DNA from: Candidatus Paracaedimonas acanthamoebae
GTDB taxonomy: Bacteria > Pseudomonadota > Alphaproteobacteria > Caedimonadales > Caedimonadaceae
NCBI GenBank assembly: GCA_017307065.1
Contig: JAFKGL010000024.1
Location: forward strand, 1 to 34,253
DNA length: 34,253 nucleotides
Direction of reading: 5' to 3'
The notes beneath the pieces were generated by a model. It did not search any database. It was not told the origin of the DNA and saw nothing but the letters and a program-made list of their open reading frames with translations. A program made the translations under genes and the position numbers. Position 1 is the stretch's first letter, and every line of letters begins with the position of its first letter. Shown here in pieces: positions 1-7,968 of this stretch.

Positions 1-20
1 ACCCGAGGGAAACTTTATCG

Positions 21-119
21 ATGACCTCAGAACATCAAAACCAAGAAATAAGAGGTTTTGATGAGACCCTACAACAAAGAAAAAACGTGCCGAAAGGCAC
101 ACAAAGATTAGAAAACTAA
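21..119 (+). CDS. Possible small phage-region ORF (32 aa), unrecognised
   Basis: A 32-codon ORF begins with an ATG whose last bases overlap a TGA in another frame (ATGA at 21-24), the usual arrangement of translationally coupled phage genes. A GAGGGA tract lies about ten bases upstream. The product is hydrophilic (starts MTSEHQNQEIRGF) and I recognise no domain. A second open frame (bases 2-61) crosses the same bases, so the coding frame here is uncertain. It could equally be the non-coding tail of the upstream gene cut off by the window edge. Confidence 0.2.
   Translation: MTSEHQNQEIRGFDETLQQRKNVPKGTQRLEN
33..63. repeat. 10-bp perfect inverted repeat
   Basis: CATCAAAACC (33-42) and GGTTTTGATG (54-63) are perfect reverse complements separated by 11 bases. 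No T-run follows on the plus strand, so it is not a standard terminator. It lies in the small-ORF zone at the left edge and could be an operator or an RNA stem-loop. A second short hairpin, GTGCC-GAAA-GGCAC (87-100) with a GNRA-type tetraloop, follows 23 bases later. Confidence 0.5.
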
Positions 120-143
120 ATAAACAAAACAGGGAGAATAAAA

Positions 144-284
144 ATGACTTTTAAACAGATAAAAACGTTCAAAGATAAAGATCAAGAAATGCTGATTGAG
201 TGGTCTTTAAGAAAGAGAAACATGATGCACGGGACCGGAATAAGAGCCTCCCAGATGTCTGAAACTAGAAAAAACAAATCATAA
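144..284 (+). CDS. Small hypothetical protein (46 aa), prophage region
   Basis: A 46-codon ORF starts MTFKQIKTFKDKDQEML and ends in a basic tail. It is preceded by AGGGAG about six bases before the ATG, a good ribosome binding site. The product is strongly basic (many Lys/Arg) with no membrane segment or domain that I recognise. It is followed 20 bases later by another small ORF with a strong site and then by a tail-type gene, so it is probably part of the same phage transcription unit. Function unknown. Confidence 0.4.
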   Translation: MTFKQIKTFKDKDQEMLIEWSLRKRNMMHGTGIRASQMSETRKNKS

Positions 285-304
285 ATTAAAAAAGGAGGTA
301 TCAC

Positions 305-469
305 ATGACACTAGAGACAAAGAATATTCATCAATTAGGACTAGAGGCTGGTTTAACACAAGAACCTTCTTATGAAGACGAGCAGGCCATTATTGATGCA
401 CTTGAGGGATATTTACGCCGGACATCTCTGGCCCAAGCTCATCCCTTGCCTCGATGGGTAAGATGGTAA
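305..469 (+). CDS. Small hypothetical protein (54 aa), prophage region
   Basis: A 54-codon ORF is preceded by a near-perfect Shine-Dalgarno site (AAAGGAGGT at 291-300) at good spacing. The N-terminal part is acidic (EPSYEDEQAIIDALEGY) and the C-terminus is Pro/Arg/Trp-rich (LPRWVRW). It ends 10 bases before the ATG of the 173-residue tail-type gene, so the two are probably co-translated. I do not recognise a family. The position immediately upstream of tail genes suggests a small phage morphogenesis protein, which is inference only. Confidence 0.55.
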   Translation: MTLETKNIHQLGLEAGLTQEPSYEDEQAIIDALEGYLRRTSLAQAHPLPRWVRW

Positions 470-479
470 GGAGGTTATC

Positions 480-1001
480 ATGGAAACAGATTTAACAATC
501 GAAGGGGGTGGATTTCCACCTTTCTCGGCCCGGGGATGTCATCAACTCTTGATGCCCATTCGAAATGGAGAATATCGGCGTACGATTGAAGGTAAGCTCA
601 TCTTTATTGGGAATGAGACTCACTGTAAGTATCGTACCAAGATTCGAGGCAACGATAAAACAACGCCTGCAATTGAAAAATGGTGGCGAGGGGGGCTCGT
701 GCGTGTTGGCTGTATCCAGAGGCTATGTCAAGAGTTTGTCGGAGATGGGAAGCAGAAAAAGATAGAACTTTCTCGTGTCCCGATTCAAGGCTCTGTCATT
801 GTTTTTGATGACACGAGGGAAACGGTAAAAATCCTCAAAGTTGATGAGGCAGAAGTTCTTCTAGAGGAAGCTCCTCTTGAAGGCAAGAGGCTCTTTATCA
901 GCTATCGGCCGTTACTTGATATGATGATGACGCATCATAGGATTGAAACAGATGAATGGGGGCATCAAGTCGGATGGGGAATTGAACTTGAAGAAGTGTA
1001 A
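480..1001 (+). CDS. Phage tail-associated protein (prophage)
   Basis: The 173-residue product resembles a family of tail-region proteins in alphaproteobacterial prophages. The N-terminal part has a basic stretch followed by GKLIFIG and a Y-R-T/S-x-I-x-x-x-D segment (KYRTKIRGNDKTTPAIEKWW). The C-terminal end reads YRPLLDMMMTHH, then TDEWGHQVGWGIELEEV, where the pattern YRP-L-M-(S/T)-TDE-G--V-W-LELEE is the part I recall as typical. The start ATG has an AAGGAGG site seven bases upstream. It belongs with the similar-context gene at 2153, but an antisense carrier gene now separates them. Exact tail role unknown. The family assignment is from memory of the motif, not a search. Confidence 0.6.
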   Translation: METDLTIEGGGFPPFSARGCHQLLMPIRNGEYRRTIEGKLIFIGNETHCKYRTKIRGNDKTTPAIEKWWRGGLVRVGCIQRLCQEFVGDGKQKKIELSRVPIQGSVIVFDDTRETVKILKVDEAEVLLEEAPLEGKRLFISYRPLLDMMMTHHRIETDEWGHQVGWGIELEEV

Positions 1002-1111
1002 GAGGCCTTTTTTCGGGGCAATGGCGTGAAGGCAGGACTCCAATAAGAGAGAAATTCCCGAAGAAGAAGTTTTCTGTTCCCGCTTTACCGAGGATAGATG
1101 TGTATTCTGAT

Positions 1112-2059
1112 TTAAGCCTTTTTTGCTTGTTGTCGTGTCTCGTAATAAGCAATGGCAAATGTACTAGGTACAATGATGAAGGCACCTAATAGGGTCATTT
1201 CTGTTGGGATTTCTTGGAATAAGACATACCCAAAAAAGGTTGCAAAAATGAGCTCTACGTAGCGATAAGGGGCAAGAGCAGAAACATCGGTTGCGGCGAA
1301 AGCTTTAAGAAGGAAATAAAGGATTAAATTGCCTCCGGCGCCCAAGAAAAAGAGATAAAAAAGTTCGGTGGTCGTGGGTGTTTCCCAGACCATGACAGCG
1401 GGGATGATTCCAAATAAAGATGTTCCTGCTGCAAAATAGAACAACATGGTTAGGGGAGATTCTTGATGAACCATTTTTTTATTTAGGATGTCACTTAGAG
1501 CGAACAAGATAGCGGCAACGATCAGAAAAACAGAGCCGTTATCGAGGTGATAAAGAGAATTTAAAAAACTCTCTTCGCCGGCTGTTCCTTTGATGATGAC
1601 AAGAATTCCCGCAAAGCCTGTAAGAGTTGCAGTTGTTCTTTGCCAGCCGACATTTTCTTTGAGAAGAAGAAATGCCATAGGAAGAACAAAAATGGGAACC
1701 GTCAAAGCGATGGTGCTGACCACGGTAAGAGGGGCTTTACTGACGCCTGTACACCAAAAAGCAACAGCACCAAATCCCAGAATGGCGCGTAAAAAATGAA
1801 AGCCAGGTTGAGCCGTTCTAAAAGCGTTTTTCCCGCGCGTAATAATGAAAGGAATGAGAGTGAGAAAGGCAAAAAAGAAACGGAAGAAAGAGATTTGCAT
1901 ACTAGGAAGTCGTGTTCCCGCTAGGCGCATGAGGATATCATTAAGGTTACTAATGAGGCAGACCAGCACAATCCAGAAAACACCTTGGAGGTATCCTTTA
2001 CGTGTAAGCCAGTTCAGTGAAGAATGGGAGGAAGGAAACATTTTATCAGTTGGGTTCAT
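1112..2059 (-). CDS. EamA/DMT-family carrier, similar to rickettsial S-adenosylmethionine transporter
   Basis: The 315-residue protein has about ten hydrophobic segments and the two-repeat EamA layout of the drug/metabolite transporter superfamily, placing it in the inner membrane. Several stretches closely match what I remember of the Rickettsia prowazekii Sam carrier, which imports host S-adenosylmethionine: the AGTRL-S-x-x-x-FFRFFF block near residue 50, GKN-x-x-x-T near residue 77, SDILNKK near residue 190, and LLKAF-x-x-x-D-x-x-x-APYRYVELI near residue 255. Substrate is therefore inferred as SAM; another metabolite cannot be excluded. It lies antisense between two tail-type genes, converging on 480-1001 and diverging from 2153-3016. 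That position suggests cargo carried by, or inserted into, a prophage. The ATG at 2059 has no strong Shine-Dalgarno; an ATG at 2041 is an alternative. Confidence 0.75.
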   Translation of the reverse strand: MNPTDKMFPSSHSSLNWLTRKGYLQGVFWIVLVCLISNLNDILMRLAGTRLPSMQISFFRFFFAFLTLIPFIITRGKNAFRTAQPGFHFLRAILGFGAVAFWCTGVSKAPLTVVSTIALTVPIFVLPMAFLLLKENVGWQRTTATLTGFAGILVIIKGTAGEESFLNSLYHLDNGSVFLIVAAILFALSDILNKKMVHQESPLTMLFYFAAGTSLFGIIPAVMVWETPTTTELFYLFFLGAGGNLILYFLLKAFAATDVSALAPYRYVELIFATFFGYVLFQEIPTEMTLLGAFIIVPSTFAIAYYETRQQAKKA

Positions 2060-2152
2060 GAGAGGGACTTCATTAGTTAAAAAATATTTTAGTTTTTATA
2101 TCCTGAAAGAAGAAAGGTTGTCGATAGGTTTGTTAAACAGAAAGAGGTAAGA

Positions 2153-3016
2153 ATGAAATTTTATTTTGTATGGTGTCATGAGAATGACCAATTTGACCCT
2201 GTTATTCATGCGCGTCAGGATGAGGCTCTGTTTAGTTTTGAGATTGTCGGACAAGAGGCCAAGTATCCCACGGCATGTGTGCAAATTATTAATCCTAAAT
2301 GTGGCCTTTTAAGTCCAGATCGGCACCAATGGGCTTTTATTTCAGGCGATCGAGGGTACGGGGTTGAGCTCCTATTTCGAGGAAGAATTTTGTCGATTCC
2401 TGAACAAATTGAGGGAGAGACATTAAAAATCCTTTTGATTGCCGAGCCCAGTCATGCGAAAGAAATCTTGCAAGATCTTACTGAGACATTGAAAGAAGCG
2501 CCTTTTTGGGATCCCCTTTTTATCCAAGAAGATCATGTAGAGGATCCTGTTGAAAATCTTGAAGCAAGATCTGCCCTTTATTGTTGGTCGCGAACGACTC
2601 CAAAGGTAACCTTATCCGATTATTTCTGGGGCCAAGAATCCCTCAAAATAAAAGGAAATTTTTTTCGAGATAGTTTGAAAATTTCCCGGACTGCCACTCC
2701 CTTGGCTGCGATTGATGTCACAGTGACGGCAGAGTGGTATCAACGGTATGAAGGTCGTACGGATATTAGTCGCCTCCTGCAGGATAAGTTTCCTGAAGGC
2801 CTCATCAATACCTTAACTGGATCGAGCCTTGAAAAGAAGTGGTGGCGTCGTGGGGATAAAATCGGGCGTTCTGGGTATTGGATAGCGCATAGCGATCTTC
2901 AAGGGCTTGGAATGATAGAACATGAGATTGAAGTAAAGATTCCGATGGCGTGGTCTGCTCCACAACAGATTGATCTAGCAGCCCCTCCTCTAAAGGGGAG
3001 TGGGGGTTTGAGCTGA
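2153..3016 (+). CDS. Phage tail-type structural protein (prophage)
   Basis: The 287-residue product shows an early F-x-P-x-x-H-x-R-x-DE-x-x-FSFEI segment followed by INPKCGLLSPDRHQWAFIS. A middle region contains EAPFWDPLF and ends in a GWW/RRGD-type segment (EKKWWRRGDKIG). This arrangement resembles a protein found next to the 173-residue tail protein family in alphaproteobacterial prophages, probably a tail tip or baseplate component. AGAGG precedes the ATG by five bases. The C-terminus (after about residue 270) is short, so the gene may be truncated relative to phage homologues, and no further tail genes follow before murJ. The left-edge prophage therefore appears to be a remnant. Confidence 0.5.
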   Translation: MKFYFVWCHENDQFDPVIHARQDEALFSFEIVGQEAKYPTACVQIINPKCGLLSPDRHQWAFISGDRGYGVELLFRGRILSIPEQIEGETLKILLIAEPSHAKEILQDLTETLKEAPFWDPLFIQEDHVEDPVENLEARSALYCWSRTTPKVTLSDYFWGQESLKIKGNFFRDSLKISRTATPLAAIDVTVTAEWYQRYEGRTDISRLLQDKFPEGLINTLTGSSLEKKWWRRGDKIGRSGYWIAHSDLQGLGMIEHEIEVKIPMAWSAPQQIDLAAPPLKGSGGLS

Positions 3017-3169
3017 GGGAGCCATATTCTTGATAATTAAAGACTCGAACCTTAGAGTGTTCAAAGCTTTTTGCAGGTGGAAAATCAAGATGATTCAGAA
3101 AAAATTTGTTAAAAGACATCTATAGTCAAGGCTGTCTTTCAAGTTTAAAGCAATATGAAAAATTTTTTA

Positions 3170-3199
3170 TTTCCACAAGAAAGCAAGACTTTATATAAC
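3170..3199 (+). promoter_or_regulatory. Candidate promoter for first murJ
   Basis: TTTCCA (3170-3175) and TATAAC (3194-3199) are separated by 18 bases. The -10 box is good and the -35 box weak. It lies 44 bases before the murJ start, after a 150-base gap without genes. Confidence 0.3.
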
Positions 3200-3242
3200 A
3201 GAAAGGTCTATAGTGAATTTACAAAGAAACGTTAGGGCATAA

Positions 3243-4793
3243 ATGCATTTACTACGGTCAGTTACAACGATCGCTGGTTTCACGGCCATCAGTCGAATTC
3301 TTGGATTTGCTCGGGATATCCTTATTGCCTCATTTTTAGGGGCTGGTCCGATTGCCGATGCCTTTTTTGTTGCCTTTAAATTCCCTAATTTTTTTCGGCG
3401 TCTTTTTGCAGAAGGGGCTTTTAATGCCGCTTTCGTTCCTCTTTTTGCACGACTCTATACGAGTGAAGGCTTAGAAAAAGCAACACGATATGCAGAACAA
3501 ATTATATCTGTTCTTTTTTTGGTGCTTGTGCTTCTGGTTGCTTTTGTAGAAGTGACGATTCCTTGGTTAATCTATATCTTGGCGCCTGGATTTGAGGAAA
3601 CACCAGAGCGCTTGCAATATGCGATTGATTTTACAAGAATTACGTTCCCTTATATTCTTTTTATCTCCTTAAGTGCTTGCTTGGGAGGGATCTTAAATTC
3701 ATTGGGTCGTTTCTCTTCGGCAGCTGCTGCCCCAATTCTCCTCAATATCAGCATGATTACAGCCATGCTGGCTTTCAATAAATCTTTCCCAACAATAGGG
3801 CATGCTTTGGTCTGGGGTGTGATGGTTGCCGGAATAGGTCAGTATGCTTGGCTTCATTACTCAGCGTATTCTCATGGAGTGCGTTTTAAATGGGTTTGGC
3901 CCAAGCTTACATCTGATGTTCAAAACCTTTTAAAGACGATGGTTCCTGGGGCTATAAGTGCCGGAGTTGTTCAAGTCAATTTGTTTGTTGACGTTATGAT
4001 TGCTTCTTTTCTTCCGACAGGGGCCGTTTCCTTCTTATTTTTTGCGGATCGTCTCAATCAATTACCGTTAAGTTTGATTGGGATTGCGATGAGCACCGCC
4101 TTGTTACCTCTGACGGCCAAGCATCTTCAGAGAGGTGAAATAGACGCCGCCGTTTATATGCAAAATAGAGCTTTAGAGTATTCGCTGATTCTCACCTTGC
4201 CTGCGGCAACCGCTTTAATTTTATTAGCGCATCCGATTATCTCGGTGCTTTTTGAGCGAAACCATTTTGGAGCCTATGAATCTCTCGAAACCTCAAAGGT
4301 TTTAGCGGCTTTTGCCTTAGGGTTACCCGCTTACATTCTGATTAAAATATTATCGACTATTTTTTTCGCCAAGCTTGATACTAAAACGCCGTTAAGGGCA
4401 GCTCTTTTCTCTTTAGGAACCAATATTGTTTGTAATCTTATCTTGATAGTACCCTTAAAGCATGTGGGCATTGCTTTATCGACGGCCTTAGCAGCCTGGA
4501 TCAATGCTGGATATCTTTTGCGGATATTAACAAAGGAGCGCCTCATCAAATTCGATGAACGTTTCAAGGTACGCTTTCCACGGATTATTCTTGCAACATG
4601 TTTGATGGGTGTTTTTATTAAAGGGCTTGATTGGGGGTTGAAATCTCATTTTTGTTCTTCCTATAAACTCTGGCATTTACTTATCACTATTTTATTAGGA
4701 GGGATGGGATATGGTATTTCGGCCATCGCTTCAAAAGCATTCTATTGGCAAGATATCGGTAAATACTTAACCAGAAAGAAATTACAATTTTAA
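3243..4793 (+). CDS. murJ: Lipid II flippase MurJ, copy 1
   Basis: The 516-residue polytopic protein (about 14 membrane segments) belongs to the MOP superfamily MviN/MurJ group, which flips lipid II across the inner membrane for peptidoglycan synthesis. Functional positions known in the family are visible: SRILGFARD near residue 19, ADAFF near 39, FRRLFAEGAFNAAFVP near 52-67, and an ADRLNQLPLSLIG block near 263. Length is normal for MurJ. AGGG sits about five bases before the ATG. A second murJ follows after 125 bases in the same direction, with clearly diverged sequence, so this is an old tandem duplication rather than an assembly repeat. Confidence 0.93.
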   Translation: MHLLRSVTTIAGFTAISRILGFARDILIASFLGAGPIADAFFVAFKFPNFFRRLFAEGAFNAAFVPLFARLYTSEGLEKATRYAEQIISVLFLVLVLLVAFVEVTIPWLIYILAPGFEETPERLQYAIDFTRITFPYILFISLSACLGGILNSLGRFSSAAAAPILLNISMITAMLAFNKSFPTIGHALVWGVMVAGIGQYAWLHYSAYSHGVRFKWVWPKLTSDVQNLLKTMVPGAISAGVVQVNLFVDVMIASFLPTGAVSFLFFADRLNQLPLSLIGIAMSTALLPLTAKHLQRGEIDAAVYMQNRALEYSLILTLPAATALILLAHPIISVLFERNHFGAYESLETSKVLAAFALGLPAYILIKILSTIFFAKLDTKTPLRAALFSLGTNIVCNLILIVPLKHVGIALSTALAAWINAGYLLRILTKERLIKFDERFKVRFPRIILATCLMGVFIKGLDWGLKSHFCSSYKLWHLLITILLGGMGYGISAIASKAFYWQDIGKYLTRKKLQF

Positions 4794-4918
4794 AAACTTG
4801 TACCTTAAGTCGCTTCATGCCTTGTTTTTAAAAGAGGATATTTCCTTCTGATAAATCGTTGGCACGGTTTTTAAAAATTGTGATATGACAACAATAAAAA
4901 TAAATAGAGGTTAATAGA

Positions 4919-6484
4919 ATGACTCTTGTACGTTCCATTGCAACAATTGGTGGGTATACAATGGGAAGTCGTGTTTTTGGCTTTGTGCGCGAAATTCTCA
5001 TGGCTCGATTCTTGGGGGCAAGTATTGTTGCAGATGCATTTGTCCTTGCGCTGAAATTTCCTTCAATGTTTCGTAAAATACTTGCAGAAGGAGCTTTTAA
5101 TGCTGCTTTTGTGCCCATGATTTCAGGCATTTTAGCCACCAAAGGGAAAGACGAAGCGCGTCGTTTTGCTGAAGAAATCCTAATGGTTTTATTAGTTGTT
5201 TTATTTATTCTTGTGGCTGTTGTTGAAATCTTTATGCCTGAGATCCTTTCCGTCGTGGCTCATGGATTTTCAAAGACACCGGAGAGATTTCAGCTCGCCG
5301 TTCAATTTACCCGTATTACATTTCCTTTTATATTTTTTATGTCTTTAACCGCGCTCTATAGTGGTATTTTAAATTCTCTTGATAAATTTGCGGCTGTTGC
5401 TTCTTCCCCAATGGTTGGGAATATTATAATAATAGCGATTGTCTACTTATTGATGGGGTTCGGTTTAGCGACAGATGGTTATGCGTTCTCAGTGGGGGTC
5501 CTTGTCTGTGGGATCGTTCAGTTTGTATGGGTCTTAGTTCCCACCTTTAAAAATCATATTGTTTTGCATTTATCTCGTCCTCAATTTACGCCACGGGTTA
5601 AGAAATTCTTTAAACTTTTGGGGCCAGCTTTGGCCGGTTCTGGCGTCGTTCAAATTAGCTTACTTTTAGATCTGTTGATTGCAACTTTTTTACCTGCTGG
5701 GGGCGTCTCTTTTATTCATTATGCGGATCGACTTGTGCAGCTTCCGATTAGCGTGTTAGGGACAGCTGTAGGAACAGCTCTACTTCCTCTTCTTTCTAAA
5801 CAAATTCGGGCCGAGGAGTATCAAAAAGCAGAACAAAGCCAGAATTTAGCGTTAGAATATGCTTTACTGCTCACTTTTCCGGCCATGATAGGATTAATTT
5901 TGTTAGCAAAACCATTGGTTCATGTGTTGTTTGAGCATGGACATTTTTCTGCTTATGCAACAGAACAAACTTCTTATGTACTTATCGCTTTAGCAATGGG
6001 TCTTCCTGCTTATATTCTCATTAAGGTTTTTTCTTCCACCTTTTTTGCGCGTGAGAATACATTAATTCCATTCATTGCGGCAGCTATAGGAATTGTTACA
6101 AATCTTGTTCTCGCTCTTTGTTTGGTGCGTTCTTATGGTCATGTGGGGATTGGGATTGCTACAGCTATATCTTCATGGGTTAATGTCGGAATTCTGGTAT
6201 ATAAACTTTGGCAACATAAGCAGTTTCATTTGAACGACCGAATTAAACACTTTATTCCGAGGATGCTTGTTGCGGGTTTTTTCACAAGCCTCGCTATCCT
6301 TATATTGAAGTCACTTGTTGGGCCCCTCTTGGAAGGGTCGTATTCTGACAAAATACTTGCTTTGGTTTATTTGGTTGGCGGTGGAATCATTAGTTTTATG
6401 AGTATTGCTCAATTAGCTGGGGCCTTAAATTTTATTGAGGCAAAGAAAAAATTTAAGAAGATTAAATTTGGAGAAGAGTCATGA
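4919..6484 (+). CDS. murJ: Lipid II flippase MurJ, copy 2
   Basis: The 521-residue polytopic protein is a paralogue of the preceding gene. It keeps the same landmarks: SRVFGFVRE, VADAF, FRKILAEGAFNAAFVP near residues 52-67, and YADRLVQLPISVLG near residue 265. Both copies therefore look competent as flippases. It is preceded by AGAGG seven bases before the ATG. Its stop codon overlaps the trpS start (ATGA at 6481-6484), so this copy is translationally coupled to trpS. MurJ next to trpS is a recurrent alphaproteobacterial arrangement, which suggests that this copy is the ancestral one; that is inference. Confidence 0.93.
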   Translation: MTLVRSIATIGGYTMGSRVFGFVREILMARFLGASIVADAFVLALKFPSMFRKILAEGAFNAAFVPMISGILATKGKDEARRFAEEILMVLLVVLFILVAVVEIFMPEILSVVAHGFSKTPERFQLAVQFTRITFPFIFFMSLTALYSGILNSLDKFAAVASSPMVGNIIIIAIVYLLMGFGLATDGYAFSVGVLVCGIVQFVWVLVPTFKNHIVLHLSRPQFTPRVKKFFKLLGPALAGSGVVQISLLLDLLIATFLPAGGVSFIHYADRLVQLPISVLGTAVGTALLPLLSKQIRAEEYQKAEQSQNLALEYALLLTFPAMIGLILLAKPLVHVLFEHGHFSAYATEQTSYVLIALAMGLPAYILIKVFSSTFFARENTLIPFIAAAIGIVTNLVLALCLVRSYGHVGIGIATAISSWVNVGILVYKLWQHKQFHLNDRIKHFIPRMLVAGFFTSLAILILKSLVGPLLEGSYSDKILALVYLVGGGIISFMSIAQLAGALNFIEAKKKFKKIKFGEES

Positions 6485-7476
6485 GGCGCATTTTTTCAGG
6501 CATTCAACCCTCAGGAAATTTAACCTTAGGGAATTATTTGGGTGCCATTAAAAATTGGATACCTCTTCAATCAGAAGGAGAGGCTCTTTTTTGTATTGTT
6601 GATCTTCACGCAATTACAGTTCCCCAAGATCCTCTTATGTTGAAATCACGCACACTTGAGGTAGCCGCGACTTATCTTGCCTCAGGAATTGATCCTCGCA
6701 AATCTCTTGTCTTTGTGCAAAGTCATGTTTCCCAGCATGCTGAACTTGCATGGATTTTAAGTTGTTTGACGCCTCTTGGGTGGCTCAATCGTATGACTCA
6801 ATTTAAAGATAAGGCTGGCAAACAGCGTGAGCAAGCAGCCTTGGGGCTTTATTCTTATCCCGTTTTACAAGCGGCAGATATTCTCGTCTATCAAACAACT
6901 CATGTCCCGGTTGGCGAAGATCAAAAACAGCATCTTGAGCTTGCAAGAGATATCGCTGGCGCTTTTAATCGAGCTTATAATTGTGATTTTTTCATTTTAC
7001 CAGAGCCTCAAATTTTAGGTGTTGCGCCTCGCGTCATGAGCTTGCGCGATGGAACTAAGAAGATGAGTAAGTCTGATCCTTCAGATCTTTCTCGGATTAA
7101 TATGATGGATAGCGATGATGAGATAAATCAAAAGATCCGTAAAGCTAAAACAGATCCAGAACCGTTACCTGAGAGTTTAGAAGAATTGTCCGGGCGTCCG
7201 GAAGCCCAAAATTTAGTGACAATTTATGCAGCTCTGGCCGGATGTTCTGTTGAGAAGATTTTACAAGAATTTAAAGGTTCTTTATTTTCTATCTTTAAAC
7301 CTAAACTTGCAGCACTTGCGATATCTACCTTAGGGCCCATTCGTCAAGAGACAAATAAATGGTTACAAGATAAGAGTGAGTTAGAAGCCATCCTCAAAGT
7401 GGGACAAGAGAAAGCAACCACCAAAGCGCGTGCAACTCTTAAAGAGGTTCATCGTCTTATCGGTTTTTTACCCTAA
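6481..7476 (+). CDS. trpS: Tryptophanyl-tRNA synthetase
   Basis: A class I aminoacyl-tRNA synthetase of 331 residues that charges tRNA-Trp in the cytoplasm. The HIGH-type signature is seen as PSGNLTLGNYLGAIK near residues 10-24. The KMSKS loop is seen as KKMSKSDPS near residue 196. GEDQKQHLELARDIA near residue 145 is also characteristic of TrpRS. Length is normal. It starts inside the stop codon of murJ copy 2, indicating one transcription unit. Confidence 0.96.
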   Translation: MRRIFSGIQPSGNLTLGNYLGAIKNWIPLQSEGEALFCIVDLHAITVPQDPLMLKSRTLEVAATYLASGIDPRKSLVFVQSHVSQHAELAWILSCLTPLGWLNRMTQFKDKAGKQREQAALGLYSYPVLQAADILVYQTTHVPVGEDQKQHLELARDIAGAFNRAYNCDFFILPEPQILGVAPRVMSLRDGTKKMSKSDPSDLSRINMMDSDDEINQKIRKAKTDPEPLPESLEELSGRPEAQNLVTIYAALAGCSVEKILQEFKGSLFSIFKPKLAALAISTLGPIRQETNKWLQDKSELEAILKVGQEKATTKARATLKEVHRLIGFLP

Positions 7477-7500
7477 ATATTTGTCGAGCGATTTCGAGTG

Positions 7501-7530
7501 TTGATAGTGACCATAGAGTCATTCTATGAT
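7501..7530 (+). promoter_or_regulatory. Candidate promoter for acpS-tsaE-addBA
   Basis: TTGATA (7501-7506) and TATGAT (7525-7530) are separated by 18 bases, 39 bases before the acpS start. The spacer and -10 contain a small inverted repeat (CATAGA...TCTATG, 7512-7528), which could be an operator. Confidence 0.4.
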
Positions 7531-7568
7531 AGCTATAGAGAAATTATTTTGGAATTGTAAGGCTTAAA

Positions 7569-7961
7569 TTGATTATTGGTATTGGGACTGATCTTGTAGA
7601 AATCAAGCGTATAGAGGACTTATTGAATCGTCATAAGGATCGGTTTATGAAACGTGTCTTTACGCCTATTGAAATCACAACTGCTTTGGCTTTATCTCGT
7701 CCTGCTGCCTCATTTGCAAAACGTTTTGCGGCGAAAGAGGCATTTGTAAAAGCGCTAGGAACAGGTTTTTCTCAAGGGATTTTGTTAACTGAAGTAGAAG
7801 TTTACAACGAAGCAACAGGGCAGCCCCAGCTTCGTGTTTATGGTATGGCACAACGAATTTTACAGCAACGCTTAGAAGGGTATCAAAAAGAAATTTTACA
7901 TCTGAGTTTATCTGATACTCAAACTCAAGCTTTAGCATTTGTTGTGATTGAAGGGCAGTAA
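7569..7961 (+). CDS. acpS: Holo-[acyl-carrier-protein] synthase
   Basis: A 130-residue phosphopantetheinyl transferase that activates acyl carrier protein by moving 4'-phosphopantetheine from CoA. The catalytic motifs are plain: IGIGTDLVEIKRIE at residues 3-16 (Asp-8 binds the metal) and FAKRFAAKEAFVKALG near residues 51-66 (WNxKEA-type KEA motif). The start is a TTG with AAGG about six bases upstream; no ATG fits because the GIGTDLVE motif must lie at the N-terminus. It is followed seven bases later by tsaE. In many proteobacteria acpS sits with lepB-rnc-era, so this context is different. Confidence 0.94.
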   Translation: MIIGIGTDLVEIKRIEDLLNRHKDRFMKRVFTPIEITTALALSRPAASFAKRFAAKEAFVKALGTGFSQGILLTEVEVYNEATGQPQLRVYGMAQRILQQRLEGYQKEILHLSLSDTQTQALAFVVIEGQ

Positions 7962-7968
7962 AGTAGTC

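Noticed and set aside
898-1185. 95-codon minus-strand frame overlapping the tail gene and the carrier gene
   Set aside because: It overlaps two well-supported genes and has no family-like content.
4859-4876. TTGGCACG sequence resembling a sigma-54 -24 element before murJ copy 2
   Set aside because: The required GC of a -12 element is not found at the correct spacing (the bases there are TTAA).
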